Positions 7,372 to 14,734 of a DNA stretch of 42,199 nt are shown piece after piece (within the stretch, counting starts at the first letter, position 1; each line of letters starts with the position of its first letter). This DNA comes from Pseudomonas sp. GM48 (GTDB lineage: Bacteria; Pseudomonadota; Gammaproteobacteria; Pseudomonadales; Pseudomonadaceae): positions 1-42,199 of the forward strand of contig NZ_AKJM01000142.1 in assembly GCF_000282335.1 (NCBI RefSeq). The letters are read 5' to 3'. Both the position numbers and the translations under genes were made by a program. The notes below the pieces were generated by a model that saw only the letters and a program-made list of their open reading frames with translations, had not been told where the DNA came from and made no database searches.

Positions 7372-9129
7372 GTGGCATTGACGATTCTTGGCCTGTCCGG
7401 CGCCCTTAGCCATGATCCTTCCGCAGCCCTGTATATCGACGGCAAACTGGTCGCGGCGGCTGAAGAAGAGCGCTTCGTACGCGATAAACATGCAAAGAAC
7501 CGCATGCCCTACGAATCGGCGAAATTCTGCCTGGAGCAGGCCGGTATCAAGCCGTCCGACGTTGACGTGGTAGCGATCCCGTTCGCCCCGATCAGCCTGT
7601 TCGGCAAGGCCCGCTGGCAGTACGCCAAGCGTTACTGGTACGCCCCGGACCGTGCACTCGACGCGATCCTGATGGGCAACCGTCGCTACAAGCGCTATCG
7701 CAACAAGATCGTCTGGTGCCTGGAGCAATTGGGTTTTGATCCGAAGAAGATCAAGATCGAGCCGGTCGAACACCACCTGGCCCACGCCTCCAGCGCTTAT
7801 CACTGCTCCGGTTTCAAAGAGAAAACCGCGATCCTGGGCATCGACGGCAAGGGCGAGTACGCCACGACCTTCTTCGGTTATGGCGAAAACGGCAAGATCC
7901 ACAAGATCAAGGAGTTCTTCGATCCGGACTCCCTCGGCGGCCTGTACGGCGCGATCACCGAGTTCCTCGGTTTCGATATGCTCGACGGTGAGTTCAAGGT
8001 CATGGGCATGGCGCCGTACGGCGACGCCAGCAAATACGATTTCTCGCGCCTGGCTTCGTTCGAAAACGGCGAGCTGGTGATCAACACCGACTACGCCAAC
8101 GTCATCGGCCTGCGTCGCTATAAAGAGAAGGGCAAGGGTTACTACTTCTCGCCGAAGCTGATCGAGTGGCTGGGGCCGAAGCGCGAAGGCGACATCGCCG
8201 ACGAGCCTTACATCCACTACGCCGCGAGCATTCAAGCGCTGTTCGAAAAAATTGCGCTGCAGATGATCGACTACTACCTGGGCGGCGTGCTCAAGGAAAC
8301 CGGCAAACTGGCCTACGCTGGCGGCTGTGCGTTGAACGTCAAGCTCAACCAGAAAATCATTGCTCGCGATGACGTCAAAGAGCTGTTCGTGCAGCCTGCG
8401 TCCGGCGATGCCGGTACCGCGGTGGGTGCGGCAGCCTATGTGTCCCACGCCCGTGGCGTACCGGTCGAGAAGATGGAACACGTCTACCTCGGCCCGTCGT
8501 ACAGCAACGAAGATGTTATCGCTGCGTGCGCCCGTCACGAGAATAAGCCAACCTGGCGCAAGCTCGACAACATGCCGGAGCAGATCGCCAAGATCATGGT
8601 CGACGGCAACCCGGTGGCCTGGTTCCAGGGGCGCATGGAGTTCGGTCCGCGTGCACTGGGTGGTCGCTCGATCATCGGCTGCCCGAGCATTGCGGGCGTG
8701 GCTGACCGGATCAACCATCAAATCAAGTTCCGCGAGCGCTGGAGGCCTTTCTGCCCGTCGATGCTCGACACCGTGGCGCCGCAGATGATCAAGATCGATC
8801 ACCCGGCTCCGTTCATGACCTTCACCTTCGAAGTGGCGGAAGAATGGAAAACCCGCGTGCCGGAAGTCGTCCACGAAGACGGCACCTCCCGCGCCCAGGT
8901 GCTCAAGCGCGAATACAACCCGCGCTACTACGACATGATGAAAGCGCTGGAAGTGCTCACCGGCAACGGCGTGTCGCTCAACACCTCGCTCAACCGTCGC
9001 GGCGAACCGATGATCTGCTCGCCGACCGATGCGCTGAACATGTTCTTCGGTTCGGATCTACAGTATCTGATCATGGAAGACATCCTGGTGGTCAAAGAGG
9101 GCGCGAACGCCTATGACACGTTCGGCTGA
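7372..9129 (+). CDS. LPS core carbamoyltransferase (NodU/CmcH family)
   Basis: The 585-residue NodU/CmcH-family enzyme transfers a carbamoyl group from carbamoyl phosphate, through an adenylate intermediate, onto a hydroxyl. In Pseudomonas LPS a carbamoyl group decorates HepII, and the homologue at this position (PA5005, called wapO by some) is assigned that step. The N-terminal half has HDPSAALYIDGKLVAAA and HHLAHASSAY, metal/ATP-binding histidine blocks of the TobZ-like fold. The C-terminal half has SGDAGTAVGAAAY and MEFGPRALGGRSI. GTG at 7372 is chosen because MALTILGLSGALSHD is the family N-terminus. The next gene starts 17 bp before this stop. Confidence 0.92.
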   Translation: MALTILGLSGALSHDPSAALYIDGKLVAAAEEERFVRDKHAKNRMPYESAKFCLEQAGIKPSDVDVVAIPFAPISLFGKARWQYAKRYWYAPDRALDAILMGNRRYKRYRNKIVWCLEQLGFDPKKIKIEPVEHHLAHASSAYHCSGFKEKTAILGIDGKGEYATTFFGYGENGKIHKIKEFFDPDSLGGLYGAITEFLGFDMLDGEFKVMGMAPYGDASKYDFSRLASFENGELVINTDYANVIGLRRYKEKGKGYYFSPKLIEWLGPKREGDIADEPYIHYAASIQALFEKIALQMIDYYLGGVLKETGKLAYAGGCALNVKLNQKIIARDDVKELFVQPASGDAGTAVGAAAYVSHARGVPVEKMEHVYLGPSYSNEDVIAACARHENKPTWRKLDNMPEQIAKIMVDGNPVAWFQGRMEFGPRALGGRSIIGCPSIAGVADRINHQIKFRERWRPFCPSMLDTVAPQMIKIDHPAPFMTFTFEVAEEWKTRVPEVVHEDGTSRAQVLKREYNPRYYDMMKALEVLTGNGVSLNTSLNRRGEPMICSPTDALNMFFGSDLQYLIMEDILVVKEGANAYDTFG

Positions 9130-10243
9130 ACGTCATGTGCTGCAGTTCTGTCACGGCTATGACGGGCCGTTCCTGGACTGCGCACGGCAGTACGCCAGCC
9201 TGTTCGCGGGGACCGGCTATCGCGTGACCACGGTGTTCCTCACCGGGGCTGCCGATGCCGAAGTCGCCGCGGGCTGTGCCTCCGATGAAGTGCTGTTCAT
9301 GGAGTACAGCTCCAAGGCCATTCGTGGCCTGAAGCTGGGCGCCATCGGCGATCTGCGCAAGATCGCCGCGTCGCGCAACTTCAGTTTCTGCATCGCTCAT
9401 CGCTTCAAGCCTATCTATATCGCCTTGCTCGGTACGTCGTTGCCGGTCATTGGCGTGCACCACGGGTTTGAAGACTACAAGCGCGGCAGCCGCAAACTGT
9501 TCGCGCATATTTTCCGCAAGCGTCTGAGTTTGCTCGGTGTGTCCGACGCGGTGCGCGACGAGATGCGTGAATGCCTGCCGAAGTGGCCGGCTTCGCGAAT
9601 TCAGACGTTGTACAACCGTATTGACGTGGAGGCCCTGCACGCCTCGCAAGTATCGGCTCGCGAGGCCCGGGAAACCCTGGGGCTGGCGGCGGATGCCTGG
9701 ATCGTCGGCAACGTCGGACGGCTGCATCCGGACAAGGACCAGGCCACGCTGCTGCACGGTTTCGCCGAGGCGTTGCCGCAGTTGCCGGCCAACAGCCAGC
9801 TGGTGATTCTCGGCAAGGGGCGCCTGGAGGAAAGCCTCAAGGCTCAGGCCCGCGAACTGGGCATCGGTGACCGTGTGCTGTTTCTCGGCCAGGTGCCGGA
9901 TGCGCGCAACTACTTCCGCGCCTTCGATGTGTTCGCCCTGAGTTCCGATCACGAACCGTTCGGCATGGTGCTGCTGGAGGCCATGGCCGCCGGTGTACCG
10001 TTGCTGGCCACCGCCTGCGGCGGAGCGAAGGAAGTGGTCGAAGGCGTGGGTATCCTGTTTCCGCTGGGCGATGCCGAACATCTGGCCAAGGGGCTGCAAC
10101 ATCTGGCCGCCATGGATAAGCAGCAACGTCGACAGTGTGCCGAGTTGATGCTCGAGCGCTTGCGCGAACGCTTTTCCGACCGCGCCGTGCGCGATGCTTT
10201 CTGGCACTTGCCGCACGTTACCGAACTGGCACAGAGGGGCTGA
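9113..10243 (+). CDS. GT4 glycosyltransferase of LPS core (WapH-like)
   Basis: This is a 376-residue GT-B-fold enzyme of family GT4. The N-terminal domain begins HVLQFCHGYDGPFLDCARQYA. The C-terminal nucleotide-sugar domain carries NVGRLHPDKDQ and the EX7E motif in DHEPFGMVLLEAMAAG. The position after the carbamoyltransferase gene matches P. aeruginosa PA5004, assigned to an outer-core hexosyl transfer (wapH). The start overlaps the previous gene by 17 bp and the stop overlaps the next ATG (TGATG), so it is an internal operon gene. The family does not fix which core sugar it adds; glucose is an inference from the homologue. Confidence 0.85.
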   Translation: MTRSAERHVLQFCHGYDGPFLDCARQYASLFAGTGYRVTTVFLTGAADAEVAAGCASDEVLFMEYSSKAIRGLKLGAIGDLRKIAASRNFSFCIAHRFKPIYIALLGTSLPVIGVHHGFEDYKRGSRKLFAHIFRKRLSLLGVSDAVRDEMRECLPKWPASRIQTLYNRIDVEALHASQVSAREARETLGLAADAWIVGNVGRLHPDKDQATLLHGFAEALPQLPANSQLVILGKGRLEESLKAQARELGIGDRVLFLGQVPDARNYFRAFDVFALSSDHEPFGMVLLEAMAAGVPLLATACGGAKEVVEGVGILFPLGDAEHLAKGLQHLAAMDKQQRRQCAELMLERLRERFSDRAVRDAFWHLPHVTELAQRG

Positions 10244-11139
10244 TGCTCAACCGATTTCAAGGCTGGCGCGAGCGTGGCTGGGCGGTAGTCGACGCCTCGA
10301 CTTACGCCGAAACCTGGCAGCGTTATGGCGGCAGCGTCGCGACTCATCCCATGGTGGTCGAGCGGCTGGCGAAACTGGCCGACATTCCTGTGCGTTACCT
10401 GGCCTGGGTGCAGGCTGACGAGATCAAGGCGGCGATCCCGACCTGGGGCCGCGACCTTGCCTTGTCCAAGGACGTACTCAAGCGTCGCGGCAAGAAAGGG
10501 CTGTTCGATCTGGGTAACGCCGAGATCATCCTGCCAGCCGCTGCCGATGCCCAGGCGCCTTTGCGCCATCGCGGGCGCTATCTGTCGGCGTTGAACGAGG
10601 GGCGGTTCACCGGCATCAGGTTGCAGACCGAGCAACTGGCCATGGCTCGCACACCCGAAGAGCTGTCGAAAAAGTTTCGCTACAACCAGCGCCGCGAATT
10701 GCGCCTGCTGGAAGAGGCCGGGGGCGTGGTGCGGCCGGTGTCCGAGTTTTCCAGCTTCGATCTGGCGGCGATTTATTGCGACCTGTTCCAGCGCCGCTGG
10801 GGCTTCCCGGCGACGGGCGCCGAACGCATGGCCGAGGTCATCGAACTGTTGCGCGAGTGGCTGATCGGTTCGGTGATTTTCCTCAACGATGCGCCGATCG
10901 CGATTCAACTGGTGTACCGCGTCGAAACCCCGCAGTGGATCAGTGTCGAGTACATCAATGGTGGGGTCGATCCCGAAACCCGTGAGTTCAGTCCCGGCAG
11001 TGTGCTGAGTTTTCTCAATACGCAAAGCGCCTGGGAGCATGCCCGGGCGCAGGACAAGCCGTTGCGCTTTTCCTTCGGACGCGCCGACCGTGAATACAAG
11101 GATCGCTGGTGCAACTCCGTGCCGGTCTTCACTGTATGA
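10243..11139 (+). CDS. Mig-14 family protein
   Basis: The 298-residue product resembles the Mig-14 family, a GNAT/FemAB-like fold linked in Salmonella and P. aeruginosa (PA5003) to resistance to host cationic peptides. ATG 10243 is chosen for the TGATG overlap with the previous stop; upstream in-frame extension would only overlap the GT gene. The acyltransferase-like core runs from about residue 100 to 280, including RYNQRRELRLLEE and the closing block FSFGRADREYKDRW. I see no signal peptide. Its substrate is unknown; a role in modifying a surface polymer is inferred from the surrounding core genes. The next gene overlaps by ATGA. Confidence 0.8.
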   Translation: MLNRFQGWRERGWAVVDASTYAETWQRYGGSVATHPMVVERLAKLADIPVRYLAWVQADEIKAAIPTWGRDLALSKDVLKRRGKKGLFDLGNAEIILPAAADAQAPLRHRGRYLSALNEGRFTGIRLQTEQLAMARTPEELSKKFRYNQRRELRLLEEAGGVVRPVSEFSSFDLAAIYCDLFQRRWGFPATGAERMAEVIELLREWLIGSVIFLNDAPIAIQLVYRVETPQWISVEYINGGVDPETREFSPGSVLSFLNTQSAWEHARAQDKPLRFSFGRADREYKDRWCNSVPVFTV

Positions 11140-12590
11140 GCCAAGCCATGAGCCGCAAACAGCAACTGCTCAAGCGCCATCGGCGCACTAAACGCATCGG
11201 CCTGTTGATTGCGTTGGTGCTGTTGATCGTCATTGGTGTGCTGGTGGCCTGGTGGTTGCCGCTGGTGCTGGCGGTTATGGGCTGGATCGCCCACGAAGCC
11301 TGGTTTGCCGACCATCTGTTCTACTCACCGAAAGACGATTACCAGTACAACTTTCCCCCCTACACGCCACAGCCCAAGGTGCACCTGAACGGTGAACATT
11401 TACGGCTGGACGAGGGCGTGATGCTGGTCGACGACGCGACGCTGGTGTTGGCCCTGCGGGTAAAAAGCACCTGGCTGGGACGCTTTATCGATCCGGTGGT
11501 CGAGTTGGCGGGGGGCGAAAACCCTGACCGGCAAACCTTCGAGCGGGGCGTAAACGGCCTGCGTTACCTCAACCTCAGTGGTCAGGCCCAGGCGCTGTCC
11601 CGTGGTGACCTGCGCTTGCGCGGGCGTTTCTGTCGCGTGCTCGGCGAGCCCGTGCTGTGGGCACTGGAACATCCGGATTACCGGCGTCAGCGGGTGATGG
11701 TCATCGCGCCCCACGCCGATGACGCCGAACTGGCGGCCTACGGTTTGTACAGCCAGGCCGATGAAACCTGGATCGTCACGCTGACCGCCGGTGAAATCGA
11801 AGCCGAACACTATCGGCAGATGGGCCTGAACAAGGTCGATGCGGCCCGCTTGAAAGGCCGCCTGCGCGCCTGGGACAGCATTGCCGTGCCGCGTTGGGCC
11901 GGTGTGCCCGAGGCTCACTGCGTACAACTGGGTTATTTCTGTTTGCAACTGGCAAGCATGCAGGCCGCGCCTGGCGTGGCGGCGGGATCGCGGGAAGCCG
12001 ACCTGAGCGATACCCGGCTGTTTCGCCAGTTGAATCCGTTCACGCTGCCTGGCGATGCCGATGGCGCGCCGACCTGGAACAATCTGCTGGCCGATCTGCG
12101 CGAGTTGCTGCTGCGGGCCCGGCCCGAGGTCATCGTGCTGCCGCATCCGACCCTGGATCCGCATCCCGATCATATCTGCGCCCAGGCAGCAGTCCTTGAA
12201 GCCTTGCAAGGCCTGGACTGGCAACCGACCACGCTGCTGGGCTATGCCAACCACTTGCACGACAACGACCGCTGGCCGATGGGCGATACCGGCGATGGCA
12301 TCGCCTTGCCACCCATCTTCGCTTCGACCCAGCCGATGCAGCCTTATTGCCTGCCGATGGCGCTGGAACAACAGCGAGACAAAGCCATGGCGCTGGGCAT
12401 GATGCACGACCTGCAACCGGCGATGCCGTTCAAGCGTCGCTTGCGTCGGTTGATACAGCGGTTGTTGGCCCGCCGGTTGCCGCCAACCTACGGCGAGAAC
12501 GAATTCTTTCGCAAGGCAGTCCGGCGCCACGAGCTTTTGTGGTCCCTCAAGCACACACCAGGTAATGTTTCTCAGCGGGGAGAGTTATGA
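11136..12590 (+). CDS. dnpA: membrane-anchored PIG-L/LmbE de-N-acetylase (DnpA-like)
   Basis: The 484-residue protein has a hydrophobic N-terminal segment (about 21-50) and a PIG-L domain with the zinc motif PHADDAE (192-198) and a distal LDPHPDH (340-346). PIG-L enzymes remove the acetyl group from N-acetylglucosamine-type sugars. The P. aeruginosa homologue at this position (PA5002) was named DnpA because of its effect on fluoroquinolone tolerance. ATG 11136 overlaps the previous stop (ATGA); an alternative ATG at 11148 would shorten it by four residues. In this context it may deacetylate an amino sugar of the outer core. The active-site residues appear intact. Confidence 0.87.
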   Translation: MSQAMSRKQQLLKRHRRTKRIGLLIALVLLIVIGVLVAWWLPLVLAVMGWIAHEAWFADHLFYSPKDDYQYNFPPYTPQPKVHLNGEHLRLDEGVMLVDDATLVLALRVKSTWLGRFIDPVVELAGGENPDRQTFERGVNGLRYLNLSGQAQALSRGDLRLRGRFCRVLGEPVLWALEHPDYRRQRVMVIAPHADDAELAAYGLYSQADETWIVTLTAGEIEAEHYRQMGLNKVDAARLKGRLRAWDSIAVPRWAGVPEAHCVQLGYFCLQLASMQAAPGVAAGSREADLSDTRLFRQLNPFTLPGDADGAPTWNNLLADLRELLLRARPEVIVLPHPTLDPHPDHICAQAAVLEALQGLDWQPTTLLGYANHLHDNDRWPMGDTGDGIALPPIFASTQPMQPYCLPMALEQQRDKAMALGMMHDLQPAMPFKRRLRRLIQRLLARRLPPTYGENEFFRKAVRRHELLWSLKHTPGNVSQRGEL

Positions 12591-13741
12591 GTCAGCGGTC
12601 GAAGGTCCTGCAGCTGCAGCCTGACTACAACGTCAAAGCCCATGATTTCGCCGACCTCGCGGAGCAAATCGTCAAGGCCCTGCCCAGTGATCGCTATGAA
12701 GTGACCGCCGCGTTTTTGCGCGGCAAACCCGGGCCGGGGGAAGCGGTGAGCCGAGCCGACCGTTCGGTGTACTTCGAGTTTTCCGACAAGTCCCTCAAGG
12801 GCATGCGCCTGCGGGCGATGTGGCAGCTGTACAAGTTCTGCCGCCGGGAAAAGTTCGATGTGGTGATCTGCAACCGCTTCAAGCCGGTGAACATGATGCT
12901 GGCACTCAACCGCTGGTTGAAAGTGCCGTTGTGCATCGGCATTTCCCATGGTTTTGGCGAGTACGACCGTTTTTACCGGCGCCGCCAGACCCAGCGCCTG
13001 ATCGATCGTCACTGGCGCTTCGTTGGCGTGTCGCCTGCGGTGAAACAGTATCTGCTGGACTGTGACTGCGGCTTCACCGACCAGAATACCTACGCCATTA
13101 CCAATGCCATCGACATCGAGCAAGCCGAAGGTCTGCAGCACAGTCGTGAAAAGGCCCGTGAAATGCTGGGCATCGATCCGTCGGTGCGGTTGATCGGTGC
13201 GTTGGGGCGACTGGTGCCGGTCAAGGGCCATATCTATTTGCTGCAGGCCTTTGCCGCACTCAAGGACAAATACCCGAACACCCAGCTGGCGATCATCGGT
13301 GCCGGTCGCGAAGAGTCGCGCCTGGCTGCGGAAATCGACCGCCTCGGCCTCAGCGGTCGTGCCCATTTGCTGGGGTTCAAGGAAATCGCCCTGCAGTACA
13401 TTCGCGCATTCGACATCTGGACCATGCCTTCCCTGGCCGAAGGCCTCGGGCTGGCGCTGCTTGAAGGCATGAGCGGGCATTTGCCGGTGATTGCCTCGAA
13501 CGTGCCGGCCATGTTGCCGCTGATCGAGGGGGCCGGTGGCCTGGCGATTACGCCGAAGGATGTGCCGACGCTGCAGGCTGCGCTGGACACCTACCTCGGG
13601 CTGTCGGATGACGAGCTCAAGGCCAAGGGTGAGCAGGCCTTCCGTTATCTGCAACAACACCATGACATCGAGGTCTTCCGCCAGGAGTACCTGAACCTGA
13701 TCGACTCCGGCCTGGAACAGGCCCGCAAGGAACAGCCATGA
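12587..13741 (+). CDS. ssg: GT4 glycosyltransferase (Ssg-like)
   Basis: This 384-residue GT4 protein starts MSQRSKVLQLQPDYNVK and includes ICNRFKPVNMML and ISHGFGEYDRFYRR. I recognise these as the Pseudomonas Ssg type (PA5001), whose loss alters LPS, motility and phage sensitivity. The C-terminal domain has LGRLVPVKGH and the EX7E motif in AEGLGLALLEGMSG. It is coupled by ATGA to dnpA upstream and to the GT2 gene downstream. It is partly paralogous to the GT4 gene at 9113-10243: both carry an NRFKPVN/HRFKPIY block and an HGFxxY block. Its donor and acceptor sugars are not deducible here. Confidence 0.85.
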   Translation: MSQRSKVLQLQPDYNVKAHDFADLAEQIVKALPSDRYEVTAAFLRGKPGPGEAVSRADRSVYFEFSDKSLKGMRLRAMWQLYKFCRREKFDVVICNRFKPVNMMLALNRWLKVPLCIGISHGFGEYDRFYRRRQTQRLIDRHWRFVGVSPAVKQYLLDCDCGFTDQNTYAITNAIDIEQAEGLQHSREKAREMLGIDPSVRLIGALGRLVPVKGHIYLLQAFAALKDKYPNTQLAIIGAGREESRLAAEIDRLGLSGRAHLLGFKEIALQYIRAFDIWTMPSLAEGLGLALLEGMSGHLPVIASNVPAMLPLIEGAGGLAITPKDVPTLQAALDTYLGLSDDELKAKGEQAFRYLQQHHDIEVFRQEYLNLIDSGLEQARKEQP

Positions 13742-14622
13742 ACGACGCGAAACCCATCGTCACGGTCATCATCGCGTCGTATAACCACGCCCCTTACATC
13801 GAGGAAAGCATTCTCAGCGTCCTCAACCAGACCTATCAGAACATTGAGTTGCTGGTGGTCGACGATGGCTCGAAGGATGACAGCGTCGAGCGGATCAAAG
13901 CGTTGCAGGCCATCCATGGTTTCGACTTCCGGGTCCAGGAAAACCAGGGGCTGACCAACACCCTCAATGGTGCGATTGCCCGGGCAAAGGGCAGCCTGAT
14001 CGTGCCGTTCGGTTCGGATGACATCATGTTGCCGGAGCGAATCGCCACGCAGGTCGCGCATATGGAGGGCAAGCCCGAGGTCGGAATCTGCGCCGGCAAC
14101 ATCGAGCTGATCGATGCCGACGGCAATCTCTACCCGGAGAAGCGCCAGCGTCGGGATGTCCCGTTCCGTCGCCTGGACTTCGATGACATGTTCCTGGAGC
14201 GCAAGCCCTATCCGCCGGCACCGACCCTGATGATTCGTCGCGAAGCGCTGGACAAGGTGGGCGGTTTCGACCCGACCATTCGCCTGGAAGACTTGCTGAT
14301 TGAACTGAAGGTGACCCATGCCGGTTACTTCATCGATGGCCTGAATGTGTTGATGGCGCGCTATCGCAAGCACGCCACCAACTCCTACAAGAACCACCGC
14401 TTCATGATCGATAGCATCCTGCGCACCTACGCGCTCTTCAGCGACCACCCGTTGTATGACGAGGTGCGCTACAGGTTTCTCAACTCCATGTTCCTCAAGA
14501 CCGCCAACCGTGATCGCAAGCTGGCGCGGGAGTTGCTGGCGCAGATTCCGTTCAAGGCCTGGAACAAGAAAACCTGGCGCGGGCTGGGCCGGATGTATTT
14601 CTCACGGTTGGAGAAAGACTGA
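13738..14622 (+). CDS. wapR: GT2 glycosyltransferase (WapR-like rhamnosyltransferase)
   Basis: The 294-residue GT-A enzyme of family GT2 has TVIIASYNHAPYIEES at the N-terminus, VVDDGSKDDS for nucleotide binding, the DxD-like FGSDDIM and the base-containing RLEDLLIEL. In P. aeruginosa the gene at this place (PA5000, wapR) adds the 1,3-linked rhamnose that makes the core competent for O-antigen ligation. That role fits the ligase gene lying next to it, but it is inferred from order. ATGA overlap with ssg marks it as the last gene of the second core operon. No clear intrinsic terminator follows before the convergent ligase gene. Confidence 0.82.
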   Translation: MNDAKPIVTVIIASYNHAPYIEESILSVLNQTYQNIELLVVDDGSKDDSVERIKALQAIHGFDFRVQENQGLTNTLNGAIARAKGSLIVPFGSDDIMLPERIATQVAHMEGKPEVGICAGNIELIDADGNLYPEKRQRRDVPFRRLDFDDMFLERKPYPPAPTLMIRREALDKVGGFDPTIRLEDLLIELKVTHAGYFIDGLNVLMARYRKHATNSYKNHRFMIDSILRTYALFSDHPLYDEVRYRFLNSMFLKTANRDRKLARELLAQIPFKAWNKKTWRGLGRMYFSRLEKD

Positions 14623-14734
14623 GTCACCGCCGGTTTGCACCAAGATCCAGGTAGTGATCGAGTGGTGCCCGAGCACGCCGAAAGCCAGATACCCGCGTAA
14701 GCTGCCATCGCGATAAGCGGGTTGATTTCTGTCA
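14623..14734. other. convergent gap between wapR and the ligase-kinase gene
   Basis: These 112 bp separate two converging genes. The only local pairing I see is a short GTGC/GCAC stem (14665-14676), too weak for a terminator. On the minus strand an ATG overlaps the ligase-kinase stop (TGATG at 14737-14733), and two overlapping frames run across the gap. One of them encodes GYLAFGVLGHHSITTW before ending over the wapR terminus. Whether either is translated is unclear. Confidence 0.4.

Noticed and set aside
7093..8874. 593-codon antisense frame opposite the carbamoyltransferase gene
   Set aside because: The plus-strand gene has complete family motifs; the antisense frame begins and ends without operon context.
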